Assembly (NCBI GenBank): GCA_030490835.1
Contig: CM059972.1
Coordinates: forward strand, 48,401,452-48,465,451
Reading direction: 5' to 3'
Source: Annona cherimola
Taxonomy: Eukaryota > Streptophyta > Magnoliopsida > Magnoliales > Annonaceae
DNA: 64,000 nucleotides
Notes under the pieces: generated by a model
Databases searched by the model: none
What the model was told of the DNA's origin: nothing
Seen by the model: only the letters and a program-made list of their open reading frames with translations
Made by a program: the position numbers and the translations under genes
Shown: positions 10,730 to 22,012 of the stretch, piece after piece
How the letters are laid out: each line of letters starts with the position of its first letter
Numbering within the stretch: position 1 is the stretch's first letter

Positions 10730-13384
10730 TGTGGCGCCCCTAACCGGGGTGCCTAGAAGCCTTACTCCGGGATCTTGTCGATTGGTAAATGTGAGTCAGG
10801 ATTGTTACCCTAATCACACGGCAGATACTTAATTGGATCTTGTCCAAATTTTTTTTCTTTCTTTTTCTTTCATCACATAAGCATATACTTTATTCATAAT
10901 AGACTCATCTATATCATCATAAAACCATTCATATCTTCTTTTTATTAAAATAATTCACATAAGTACAATCATGTTTGTAATATCCATAAAACATGTCTTT
11001 AACATGATTATTATACATTTGTCCCTTTGGACGCATACATAGAACTGCAATTAATTTTACAGGTCATTTCTACCTAGCATCCTTTATGAGTCAGCTCCAT
11101 AGCCTGTTTGTCATTTTGAAAACGCATATGAGTAATAATACTCAGTAAGCAAGCCTTTTTCTTTGGCAAGTAAACATTTTCCTTCCAGTCAAATGCATTT
11201 CTCCCCATTTGGTAGGAGACACTTACCAAGTGATCAATTACCAATGAGACAGAAACTTTTTCATGCATTTCATGAGAATGCAATACATTCATTCATTCAT
11301 GACTTTCCTTGTGCCTCCAACCTCTGGGAGGACGCCGCCGGCACACAGCCCTTGCGACTTGGCAATAGTGAAAGGGGACCCTCTGATCCGCTTACTACCT
11401 CCACCAAAGCCTCTTCCTTATGCACCATGTTCATACATATGCCGACATGAAATGCTCCGTAAAACTTGATAAATCATTTAGAAAGTAATTTAACAAGCAA
11501 TTAGCAATCATTTCATGTAAAGCATTATAGGAATGACTATCCTTAAATTTAATTCATAAAACACATAAGCAAACAATTTGCAATTATTTAGAAATATTTT
11601 AGAAAGCATATAGCTTGTTTACCTCCTTAGTCTGTGTCCTCCACCTTTTCCTTTCCTTTTCCTATACAAGAAAAAATGATATTTTATCTATATCATTCCA
11701 TGTCTTAGATTGCTCCCATGCATCATTCATTACCTCTTTTCTATAGAAGTTAATTTTATAAAGATATTTGGTCATTACCTCCTTATATGAATTTTTTATC
11801 CATAAATTCGTTTAAAAATTTCATCTATATATTCTTCAAGATATAAATACTAATATCATCTTTTTCCACCCAATTTACATTTTTACTGTTCATGGTACTG
11901 TTCATGATCACTATTCATGGGGTTACTATTCACGTTTACTATTCGCCCGAGGTTACTGTTCACAGCACCGTGGGGTTACTGTTCATGGGTTCCAAAAATT
12001 GACATTTTTTTCAAATATAAAAAATACCATGACATAGCTTATGTTTAGTATATCATGGAAAAATTCATAAATTTTGAATTTATCATCATTTAACTTGGCT
12101 AAATAAATCATTTTCTCTATATACTAAAATTCATCATAATTTCACTTAAGCATAATCCTTAATTCCAAAAATTATGAGATTAATATATCATCATTCCAAA
12201 ATTATAATTATCATAAACATTCATCCCAAATCATCTTTTAGCAATTTTGGAGCATTATTTGTACATTTCATACATGATTTTCCCGAATGCTCTATCTTCG
12301 CTCCAAATTTTTGATATTTTGGCATAATTCCACTTTGGCATTATAACCATACTTATTTTCTCATACTTAGGAATTATCTAAGCATTATTTTACCTTATCT
12401 AACATCCAAAATAAGTTTGAGGAGAATTCACTTACCCCAAGTGAAGATATGCTCCTTCTTTCTCCTCTTTCTCTCTCCTCTCCTTCTCTCCTTGCTTCTC
12501 TTGGCTTAAAACGTGGGTGGGGGTGGGAAAATGAGCTCTTGCTCAAGCTTGGAAGCTGAGATGTGTGCCTTGTACGTCCACCCCTTGGCCCCTATTTATA
12601 GGGTTTGATTTTTCTTGAAATTATAATTTACCCCCTGCTCAAGGTATTAAATTGTAAATGTATTTTTTTCTAATTTCCAAAAGGTGCTTTGAGCCATGTG
12701 CAGCCCCCTAGATACTGTTCACGCCCCCTATGGCAGCCCTATTTATTTATATTTTTTTATTTTATTAAAATTAATTTTTTTAAGCTAATTCAATATCATC
12801 CATTGATCTTTGATGAGGATGAATTTGAGCCATTGGATTTGGCTCCCATTTTTCACAGCCCCTACACATCCAGCCCCCCTTACAGATTTGCATTTATTTT
12901 TTTTATTTTTTTATTATTTAAATTTAATAAAAGTCAAAGGAAATTAATGATAAAGATAAGCTTCCTTTTTAATCTCCAATTGACGTTTCATCTTGACCCT
13001 TGATTCGTGATTTTCATCATATCTTATACCATTCATCATGAATTTTTAACCATCCATAAAAAAATTTATCTAAATCCGACGTCCGGATTGCAAATTATGA
13101 ATTTTTCTTTAAACTTTTACTAAAATCCAAAATTCCATTAAAATATCAAAAAGTATTGTTATTTCGTCCTGTAGTGATTAAATCTCCCTTTTGTCATTTT
13201 GTGATTAGGTTAATCTACATGATTAACTCTTAATCACCTCAGTTACTATTCACATTACTATTCACGTGGTTTAATCCCACAATTACATTTCTTTAACCTC
13301 TAATATACATATTTTCATACTCATGAATATATATTTTATTATTACCTAGGGTTTTATACACGTATCTAAGATTGGGGTTTCACA
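10730..13384 (-). mobile_element. Solo LTR, TGTGGCGCC family, copy A
   Basis: 2655 bp, starting TGTGGCGCCCC and ending GGGGTTTCACA on the plus strand, with the perfect duplication CTATC on both sides (10725-10729, 13385-13389). The element orientation is minus, because a TATAAATA box (12600-12593) points that way. No primer site, coding region or second LTR adjoins it, so it is a solo LTR, inserted in the Athila LTR. Short open frames inside, such as the one at 11163-11450, recur in other copies but have no domain and are probably leader sequence. Confidence 0.9.
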
Positions 13385-13732
13385 CTATCTGATAGTAAAA
13401 AAAAATCAACGGCTGGAATTTCACATATGTTGATCACGTGATTTAAGTGGTGGGTCCCACGGCTGGAATTATTTGGGCAGTCTGAATTGCTTAGGCGGTG
13501 CATTGATCTGATCAAGTGGGCTTATTAAATGGGTGGCTGAGATCAAGAGGTTGAGTGTGATGGCTTTGCTTAGAATCTGGTGGGCCCCACATTCTTCAAT
13601 GCAATTTGAATTTGCGTTGGAGATGACTGATGTGCGTAAGCTGGTAGACCGCATGCTGAATTGGTGGACAGCTTATCATGGTTTGGGCGGTGATTGTTGA
13701 ACATGATTTTCGACCGTTGAAAATTATAATTT

Positions 13733-14130
13733 GGACGGCTGAGATGGGCTGATGGGATTGGACCGTGAATGGTTGGTGCTGAAATTAAAATGGACGGCTT
13801 GAATTTTCTACTAGATGGTTGAATTAGCTTGGACGGCTGATTTGAGCATGGGTGTTGCAAGCTGGACATTTGGACGTCATGCTCTGGATCTAATTGAACG
13901 GCTGAAATTGTTGGAAAGAATCAGGTCGTTCATTTCAAACATTCTGGTGAAATAAAATCATTTTGGACCGCTCCTAACATTCTCAACTTGGACGGTTGAA
14001 TCATGGATAGCTTTGGACGGTCCAGTTGGAATTTAATGAACGACCAGATTTTAACTGCTGAATAAACAGTTGGACGGCCAAGATGAACGGTGCTGATTTG
14101 CTGGCCATAGATGATCAGATGTTTGGACGG
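13733..14130 (-). repeat. GGACGG motif cluster in Athila LTR U3
   Basis: Seven GGACGG motifs, mostly as TTGGACGGYTGA variants, lie at about 13733, 13792, 13831, 13990, 14014, 14072 and 14125, with further degenerate copies. The same motif, inverted, is frequent at 28290-29240 in the solo copy. They lie upstream of the TATA box in LTR orientation. Confidence 0.65.
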
Positions 14131-14461
14131 TGGTTTTTGGTTGCTTTCACTGTTCAGATTGGCATATTCTGGTGGGCCCCGCTAATCTGCATAAAAAATA
14201 TTTAAATCGTTAATTCATCAAAATCATTAGTGGGTTATCACTATAAGAATTATTTCATGTCCATTTAATTTCATGTCAACAAATAAAAATGTAATTTCAA
14301 GCCAAAAGATTACAAAAATTGTTTAAATAACTTGAAATTAATATTTAATACCCAAATGTTATAAAACCACATTTTAGAGCAAATTTCACATGAAACTCAA
14401 TTAATTACCCACCAAATTGGTATAAAATGCCCCAAAATATATTATTAATTTTCAATCATCA

Positions 14462-14995
14462 ATAATCCAATAATACATCAAGAATAATCCTGATATATCT
14501 GAATTCCTAATATAAAAGAAATATTTTTAAGATATTTCATTTCAAAATTCTTTGACAAAAATATCTTAATTTTATACAGTAAACTTATATTGATGTTGAG
14601 AACAGTATATCTGTGTGTTACTCTTACTAAACGTATGATTACTCCTATTGAACTTATAGTATATGCAATCATCAACTGAATTCATTTTAAAACCGAATAA
14701 AATGATAATTTGATGAATTTTGCAATACCATTATTAGAAAACTTGCTTGAGATGGACTTTTATTTTAAAAACTGAAAGTCTATTATAAATGCTATCTTTA
14801 TATCCATTTACTATATCTCAAGATCAAAACCCATTACTAAAGTCATTTATCTTGAAAGAAACTTTTAATAAAATCGGAGAGAAAATTTCTTTGTAATCTA
14901 TGCCTTCCTTTTGAGTAAAATTCATTGCAACAAGACAAGCCTTATGCCTTTCCATATTATCCTCCTTTTTTGTTTTAAATATCCATTTACAACAA
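14462..14995 (-). pseudogene. Copia reverse transcriptase remnant
   Basis: From 14995 the minus strand reads CCKWIFKTKKE, then FTQKEGIDYKEIFSP, and near the left end LSKNFEMKYL and ILGIQIYQDY: the middle of a copia reverse transcriptase in correct order. Where the catalytic YVDDILLA is expected (about 14600) the frame gives a sequence without the two aspartates. Stops separate the blocks. The right side joins the piece at 19292 (LPKGIKLI then CKWIF), interrupted by the solo LTR at 14996-19291. The left side joins GLSQKTYIKK at 4921. Confidence 0.85.
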
Positions 14996-15786
14996 TGTGA
15001 AACCCCGATCTTAGACACGTATATAAAATCCTAAAGTTGTAAACCCTAGGTAATATATTAATAAAATATATTCATGAGTATGCAAACATATGTATTAGAG
15101 GTTAAAGAAATGCAATTGTTGGATTAAACCACATGAATAGTAACCGATGTGATTAAGAGTTAATCACGCAGATTAACCTAATCACAAAATGACAAAAAGG
15201 GAGATTTAATCACTATAGGACAAAATAGCAATACTTTTTGATATTTTAATGGAATTTCAGATTTTAGTTAAAAATTAAAGAAAAATTCATAATTTGCAAT
15301 CCGAACATCGGATTTAGATGAAATTTTTTATGGATGGTTAAAAATTCATGATGGACATGATGATTGGTTTAAGATGTGATGAAAATCATGAATCAAAGGT
15401 CAAGATGAAATGTCATTTGGAGATCAAAAAGTAGCTCTACTTTTCATTAATTATAAATTTGATTTTTTATTAAATTTAAATAATTAAAAATAAAAATAAT
15501 TAATGAAAATCAGAGCTACAGCAAGGGGTGGTTGGGATCCTTGATGAAAATCAATGGTCCACATTCATCATCATCATAATTCAAGGGCTAGGATTTAATT
15601 AGCTTAAATTAATTAATTTTAAAAATCAAAAATAATAAATAAAAATAGGCTGCCATAGGGGGGTTGAGCTGCTGTAGGGTGGGCAGCACATGGCTCAAAG
15701 CACCTTTTGGAAATTAGAAAAAATACATTTACAATTTAATACCTTGAGCAAGGGGGTAAATTATAATTTCATGAAAAATCAAACCC

Positions 15787-15794
15787 TATAAATA
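15787..15794 (+). promoter_or_regulatory. TATA box of the TGTGGCGCC-family LTR
   Basis: TATAAATA within CCCTATAAATAGGGG, about 790 bp from the LTR start. The same box occurs in copies A (12593-12600), B (24209-24216), C (26823-26830) and D (47253-47260), which sets the transcription direction of the family. Confidence 0.7.
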
Positions 15795-16461
15795 GGGGCA
15801 GGGGTGGACGTCCAAGGCACTCCAAATCCCAGCTCCATTTGAGCATTTTTCACCCCCCCTCCTAACCACGTTTTAGCCTTAGAGAGGAAGGAAAAGGAAG
15901 TTAGAGAGAGAAAGTGAGGAAGGAGGAAGGATATCTTCACTTCGAGTAAGTGAATTCTATCCAAAAAAAATTTGGATGTTAAGTAGGGTAAAATCATGCA
16001 TAGATAATTCCTAAGCATGAGAAAATAAGTATAGTTATAATGCCTAATCAGAATTATGCCAAAACATCAAAAATTTGAAGCAAAGATAGAGCATTCGGGA
16101 AGATAACATATGATATGTGTAAATAATACTCCAAAATTGATAAATGATGATTTGGGATGAATGATTATGATAAATATGATGTTGGAATGATGACATATTA
16201 ATCTCATGATTTTTGAAATTAAGGATTATGCTTAAGTGAAATTATGATGAATTTTAGTATATGGAGAAAATGATTTATTTAGCCAAGTTAATGATGATAA
16301 ATTCAAAATTCATGAATTTTTCCATGATATACTAAACATAAGCTATGTCATGGTATTTTTATTTTTAGAAAAAATGTCAATTTTTGAAACCCATGAACAG
16401 TAACCAACATGTTGTGAACAGTAACCTCGAATGAACAGTAACCTCCTACACTAAATGTGAA

Positions 16462-16606
16462 GGGGTATTTGCGCCATACCCCCTCTAAGTATGCGAAATA
16501 GCATTTTAGACCCCGACATTTGCGTATTAGCATTTTAGACCCTGATAAGTTTCTTTTTTTGCATTTTAAACCCTCCGCCCTAACGCCGTCTGCTGCGCAC
16601 CGTCTG
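16462..16606 (+). repeat. Pack-MULE left terminal inverted repeat
   Basis: 145 bp, near-identical to the inverse of 17737-17881. It includes two ATTAGCATTTTAGACCC-like direct repeats and a run of seven T. Confidence 0.9.
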
Positions 16607-16689
16607 GCCGTCCTATTGTGCGCATGGTTTTTTTAAAATGACGTAAATGACACTGGTTGAGATGCTTTTAAGATGAAAAGGGGAAAGAC

Positions 16690-17687
16690 TGAACTTTTGG
16701 AAGAGGCACGACGTTGTGAAGTGAAGGGACTTTGGGTAATGGACAATGGAAATCTTGTCCTAAGAGACAGGTCCAATTCGTCTCGGGTGACATGACAGAG
16801 CTTTGATCACCCAACAGATACATGGTTCCCTAAACAAAAGGTGGGTTTGAACAAAGTCACCGGACTTCGCCAGCGCCTCTTTTCATGGAGGAACTCAGAA
16901 GATCCTGCTCCCGGTGCTTATTCTTTCCAGATAGAAGCAGATGACACCAGTTAGTATTACATGTTGTGGAATGATTCTTATAGGTACTAGAGAACTGGAG
17001 TGTGGGATGGCCAAAGGTTCCCTTTAATCCCACCAATAACATCAGAACTCATTCAACAACCGGTTGATTGTATCACGTATGTAACAAATGAGAAAGAGAA
17101 TTACTACTCCTACATTGTGAAAAATGGATCTATCATATGATTTGTCGTGGGAGTATCAGGGCAATTCCTTGATTGGATATGGTCTAATCAGACAAAGAAC
17201 TGGAATATTTTTATGTCCTACCCATCAGACCAATGTGCTGTTTTTGCTGTTTGTGGGGCCTTTGGGGTCTGTGATTCTAGCAGCTCTACCTTGTGTGGAT
17301 GTTTGCAGGACTTTCAGCCGCGGTCTCGGAAAAATTGGGAGACGGGTGACTGGGCTGCAGGTTGTGTAGCAGAGGAAGATGTGTTATGTTCTGAGAATAA
17401 CTTCATGAATGGTAAAAAAGTTGATGTTTTTGCGGATTCCTAATATGAAACTACCTCCAAATTCAAGATCTTTAGTTGTTGAAGGTATTGAAAAATGCCA
17501 GGCGGCATGCTTGGATGATTGCTCTTGCTCTGCATATTCCTATAACAGGAGCAGATGCTTTGTATGGAAGGGAGATCGATTGAACCTCCGGAAGCTAGCT
17601 GATGGTGATGTTAATCAAGGAGATCTTCATGTTCGTGTTTTAGCAGATAGTAGAGACGCTAAGGTTTGGGAAGGATTTTCTCGTTAG
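16690..17687 (+). pseudogene. Captured S-domain receptor-like kinase ectodomain fragment
   Basis: Reads, with stops and one frameshift, as the extracellular part of a G-type lectin S-receptor-like kinase. In order: end of the mannose-binding lectin domain (LWVMDNGNLVLRD, SFDHPTDTWFPKQKVG), the S-locus glycoprotein domain (WRNSEDPAPGAYSFQIE, then SYPSDQCAVFAVCGAFGVCD and CGCLQDFQPR), and a PAN/apple domain (CQAACLDDCSCSAYSYN). Such receptors sense extracellular cues at the plasma membrane. The signal peptide, transmembrane helix and kinase are all absent. At least three in-frame stops lie before 17120, and a frameshift near the A-run at 17415 moves the PAN part to another frame. Longest open pieces: 17147-17443 and 17409-17687. 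The high residue-level similarity suggests fairly recent capture. Confidence 0.85.
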
Positions 17688-17736
17688 GGCAACGATTTTG
17701 TTTCTATTGAGGGGTATTTCTGTCATTTCACACAGT

Positions 17737-17881
17737 CAGACGGTGCGCAGCAAACTGCGTTAGGGCGGAGGGTTTAAAATGCAAAAAAAGAAACTTATCA
17801 GGGTCTAAAATGCTAATACGCAAATGTCGGGGTCTAAAATGCTATTTTGCATACTTAGAGGGGGTATGGCGCAAATACCTC
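17737..17881 (-). repeat. Pack-MULE right terminal inverted repeat
   Basis: 145 bp, inverse of 16462-16606. Confidence 0.9.
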
Positions 17882-19291
17882 AAACGTGAACAGTAATCAT
17901 GAACAGTAACTATGAACAGTGAACAGCGTGATTTTGGAAAAAATTGAGATTTATTTTTATATTTTATGAGGATATATGGATGAAATTTTTAAAGGATTTA
18001 TGGACAAAAATCCATATAAATGAGTAATGACCAAGTATCTTTATAAGATTAATCTCTATGGGAATGAGGTAATGAATGGTTATAAAACAAGCATGAAAAG
18101 TAACCTAAGACATGAAATATATGGATAAAATATCCATTTTCCTTGTATAGGGAAAAAGGAAGGAGAAGGTTGAAGACACCGACTAAGAAGGTAAGCAAGC
18201 AAACCCTTTTGAAAATATGTTTTATTCTCAAGTATTAATGAAATGTGTTTAAGGATGGTCATTCCTATAATGTTTTGAAATGATGAATGTTTATGAGTTT
18301 TTATGAAAAGTCATGTCGGCATATTGATATCATGTGATGTTCATGGACATGTGCATGTGTATGTGTATAATGAAGAGGCTTTGGTGGAGGTAGAAAGCGA
18401 ATTAGAGGGTCCCCCTTCACTATTGCCAAGTCGCTAGGGCTGTGTGCCGACGGCGTCCTCCCAAGAGGTGAAGGCAAAGGAATGTTATGTGTGAATGAAT
18501 GCATTGCATTTTCATACATGGATTGAAAAGGAAAGCATGGATTTGAAATGATGTTTTTAAGGGATTGGGCAAATAATTCTCTACATGAGAATGACAAGTC
18601 ACCTGGTGTAAGAGGTATATAATGCTGGGGAAATCAAAAGTCATGCATGTAGGAGACCATGTAGGCATCAAGAGGAAGAGAGGTTCCCCTTGATGAGGCC
18701 AAGTCGGAGAAAGCCGGCGTATTGGACCATGCTATGTGAGATGTTCTCTGGGCTAGCGTACCCGCACACGAAGGTTTATGTCAGGAATGGAAAGGAAGCG
18801 TTTGCACATCCAATGTTTATGAAATGATTTTTATGAAAAAGTTTCTGTGCATTTGATAGTTGATCACTTGCTAAGTGTCTTCTATCGAATGGAGAGAAAT
18901 GCATTTAAATGAAAGAAAAATGCTTACTTATTGAGTTTCGACTCATGTTTCGTTTTCCCAACCTCAGACAGGTGTTGGGAAAGCGAAGAGATGAAAGGCA
19001 TGTGTTGCTAAAGGAAAAGAGAAATCTACAAAGGTTAGTAGATTTTTTTATGAATAAATTTCCTAATGGGATATGATGAGAAATGAGAAATTATGAAGTT
19101 ATGCATAATATAAGAAATCGATGATTTATGATGATATGGATGAGTCCATTATGAATGATGATGACTATATGTTATGTGATGAAAGAAAAAGAAAGAAAAA
19201 AAAATTGGACGAGTTCCAATTAAGAACTCGCCGCGTGATCAGGGCAACAATTTTGAGTCACATTTACCAATCGACAAGATCCCGGAGTAAG

Positions 19292-22012
19292 GCTTCTATC
19301 AGCTTTATACCTTTAGGTAATGGAACAGGTTATCAAACCATCATTGTCTTTCATGAACTTAATCACGTATTTATAACATCAATCTACTTTTGAGAGTTTT
19401 TACTTTGCATTGCTTAACGGAATCACATTCTACCATTCCAATGTCATCTTGATGTATTGGAGAAATCTGATGCAACCGTCAGAAACCGCATTCTCCTTTC
19501 TCTAGTAGATCTTTTCAGTGGTATTCATTCTTGAGGGTGCTGAGCTTGACATCAGGAATAACCTATTTATCAACGATGTCTTAAAGATTTCTCTTTAAAG
19601 ACAGTCCCTAACCATATCTCCCCCCCCAAGCTCAATATTCTCAAAGAATTGACATTTTTTGGTCTCAAAGGAACAGAATGTGGGATCATAGGATTTTTAT
19701 TTTGATATTGTTCAGCATATCTAATAATATTCAAATTCAAAGAAAGAACTAAATTGACTATTTCCAAATGAATAAGAATAACCAAATTTATTCAATACAA
19801 AAATAGAAACCAAATTCCATTTAAAATTGGTACCATTTGTCTCTTTCGAATTCAAATAAAATTGAGTTTTTAATAATAATAACTTAAATGTTCGTATAGC
19901 CTCAATAGTATCTGATTTGCTATCACCTCCATCGATGAATCTTTTATCATCATTTGGCTTTTTAGCAACTCAAGCAACCCCGCATGGACACCTTACATGA
20001 ATAGCAATACCAAAATTTATTCATAAAAAAGTGTCTTGGGTCTAAGGCTAAATTAATCACTGAACTAACCAAAGTGAAAAATGTACCCTTATTGGCACAT
20101 TTCTCCTCTATGTGTCCAAGAGTCTGTCAAAAGTAATAGCTAAATTACTTACTTGGTTTTTTTCTATTGGACCACCCATAGTTTTCTTATCATTTTTCAT
20201 GTTCTTTAGAGGTACTTGCCAAGTGAGTATTTTTAGTCTTGTCTTACTTCAACCTATTCTCCTTATGAACACAATAAAAATGAGCTTATTAAGAGATCAT
20301 TTATTCTTTTGTCAGTCATAAATAAGTTTAAACTGACTAACTTGTATTTAGGAGAATCAAAACTAAATGCACAAGCAAATCTGCTTTAACCTTAGTGCCT
20401 TTAGTTTCAAAGTTAGAAGAAACAAGTACTCTCTTATATTTGGTTTAACCTTATACCTTATCAAGTTCGACCGAATCGTATTCGTTTCAGCTTTATTATT
20501 TTAGCAATACTTTAGAATTTTTTTAATATAAATTTTGGCATTAGTTACCTTTTCGGACATGATACCCTCTTGAAAATTTCCAAAATTTTATACTTTATAA
20601 TCATAAAACTCATGCAATTTTAACAATCTCGCTTCTCAAAGTTCCCATTTTTTCTCATTGGAACTTTTAACCACAAGAGTAGTGAATTGTTCAAAAACAT
20701 GAAAATAGAATAAATGTTGGCAGATATAACATAAGCAAATAAATTATCCAAAAATTGAATAAAACAATATGTTCACATAACTTTTATATAGAACTTTAGC
20801 AATTCAAATAATGGTAGGGTCAATCACAAGATATCTAGCACAACATTAATACTTAGTCTTTGGACAAAAGTATTAATTTGTAAGTGGTACTCTTGTTGCA
20901 GTAATCAAATATTGATAATAAAGTCCTGTCAAACAATAAGCTTTTCTTTGGACCGACTATTGTTCACATAGAATGCCTAATAATTATCACATATTTATCA
21001 CCGCATGTGTCTACGTAATCCGGCCAAATATTAACCTTCCTTTGGGCCGATCAATATCCACATTAATTACATATCCACAACATTTTGGTGTAGTAATCAA
21101 ATATTAACAATAAAATCCTGTCAAATAACAAGTCTTTCTTTGAACCAACTTGTTATTCACATGGAGTACCAAATAATTGTTACATATTTATTACGATAAG
21201 TGTGTACACAATTCGGCCAAATATTAATCTTCTTTTGGGCTAATGAATATTCGCATGAATTACATATACACAATTATCTTAATGTCTTAAAAATAAATTA
21301 ACCTACACAAGAGAGGCTACTTTGGTAGTATGCTGTTTCAATCAATTCATTTTAAAATATTAGACATCCATAAAAAAATACTTATACTATTATTTGAATT
21401 TAATAAAAATTCCAAAATATTGAACTTATTTCTGAATTCTAAACATAGAACTTTTGCATGATAATGGGTCAATTTGAACTTAAACATTCAAAGATCCAAA
21501 ATTGAATTTTGCACAACAATAGGTTAATATGTATTTTAATAGAAAGCAATAACTCATAGAAGCATGAAAATTATTCACAAATTGCTTTCTAAATTCCTAT
21601 AAATTAACTATATGAATAATTGCACATATAATTCAAAAATTGCATGCATTTACATAAAATTCATAAAAAAGATATTTTTGGACCTATTTGGCTTAATTAG
21701 ACCCTTTTATTTGAACCAGAATGTCCAAAAATATAGAAAACGACTATTAGATCATGCAAATCGGATAATGGGATCAAAAATTATGTTAAATGCAATATGG
21801 ATGGTTATAAGCATGCCACGTGTCCACTGCTGGGTGGGCTAAAATTTTGACGGGCTAGGCTGCTGGACCGGACTGAATACTGGGCTGTTGGGTGCTTAGT
21901 GGGCAGACTTGAGGGGAGTCCAAGCCCAGGTGCAAAAGTGATGGGCTAAGTGGGCCTGGTTGGATGGGCTGGCCAGCTTGAACTTGAGTGGACTGCTTCC
22001 GCCTGGGCCTGT
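19292..22012 (-). pseudogene. Copia internal region: start of reverse transcriptase, gag/integrase relics and leader
   Basis: Near 19292-19440 the minus strand reads AMQSKNSQK, then IDVIN, then LPKGIKLI, the segment just before the CKWxF motif of copia reverse transcriptase, with several stops. Near 19440-19560 a stretch resembles the RRSTRERRNAVSD linker after integrase. From 19560 to about 20880 (1.3 kb) only disordered frames remain, too short for full gag plus integrase, so an internal deletion is likely. From 20880 to 22012 the sequence looks like untranslated leader. Confidence 0.6.
20901..21284 (-). repeat. 192-bp tandem duplication in the copia leader
   Basis: Two diverged units of 192 bp begin at GTAATCAAATATT (20901 and 21093). 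Each carries CCTGTCAAA, CGGCCAAATATTAA and TTTGGGC(C/T) motifs in the same order. Confidence 0.75.

Larger units (their letters stand above)
4927..14461 (-). mobile_element. Non-autonomous Athila-type Ty3/gypsy element (gag-protease only, no 3' LTR)
   Basis: Inserted in the copia pol with the duplication ATAAT at 4922-4926 and 14462-14466. On the minus strand: 5' LTR (14461-9458, itself interrupted by a solo LTR), aspartate-tRNA primer site, gag, aspartic protease, a tail frame, then about 1.6 kb of non-coding DNA. No reverse transcriptase, RNase H or integrase is visible, so it would depend on proteins from elsewhere, like elements described as TR-GAG. The 3' end stops at GAGGACAAGCAAAAGTTCA, just where related elements continue into GTGTGGGGG and the 3' LTR; both are missing although the target duplication is present. 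Confidence 0.8.
9458..14461 (-). repeat. 5' LTR of the Athila-type element (2344 bp without insertion)
   Basis: On the minus strand it starts TGATGATTG at 14461 and ends GATTGCAAACA at 9458. Subtracting the solo LTR and one copy of its duplication (10730-13389) leaves 2344 bp, matching the 2337-bp solo copy at 27983-30319. A TATAAATA box lies at 10421-10414 (minus strand). Upstream of it, 13733-14130 carries seven GGACGG motifs. Confidence 0.85.
16462..17881 (+). mobile_element. Pack-MULE carrying a receptor-kinase fragment
   Basis: 1420 bp with 145-bp terminal inverted repeats (16462-16606 and 17737-17881) differing at only a few positions. Termini are GGGGTATTTGCGCC and, inverted, GAGGTATTTGCGCC. 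It is flanked by 9-bp duplications AAATGTGAA (16453-16461) and AAACGTGAA (17882-17890); 9 bp is the hallmark of the Mutator superfamily. The paralogous solo LTR copy A has the uninterrupted target ...AGTAAACGTGAATAG... near 11930 (minus strand), which supports the site and shows that the left copy mutated. No transposase is inside; the cargo is a gene fragment. Confidence 0.88.
14996..19291 (+). mobile_element. Solo LTR, TGTGGCGCC family, copy E (plus orientation)
   Basis: Reads TGTGAAACCCCGATC at 14996 and follows the reverse complement of copies A-D to CCGGAGTAAGGCTTCT, where it stops about 25-30 bp short of the expected GGGGCGCCACA. The right duplication is therefore also missing. Subtracting the Pack-MULE and one copy of its duplication leaves about 2.87 kb. 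A TATAAATA box lies at 15787-15794. The insertion splits the copia pol. It is the only copy of five in this orientation. Confidence 0.85.

Noticed and set aside
11163..11469. Open frames recurring in the TGTGGCGCC-family LTRs (also near 18301-18671, 22938-23123, 25521-25754 and 45945-46261)
   Set aside because: They lie in the LTR leader, differ in frame and length between copies, have no domain, and overlap frames on the other strand. Shared sequence explains the recurrence.
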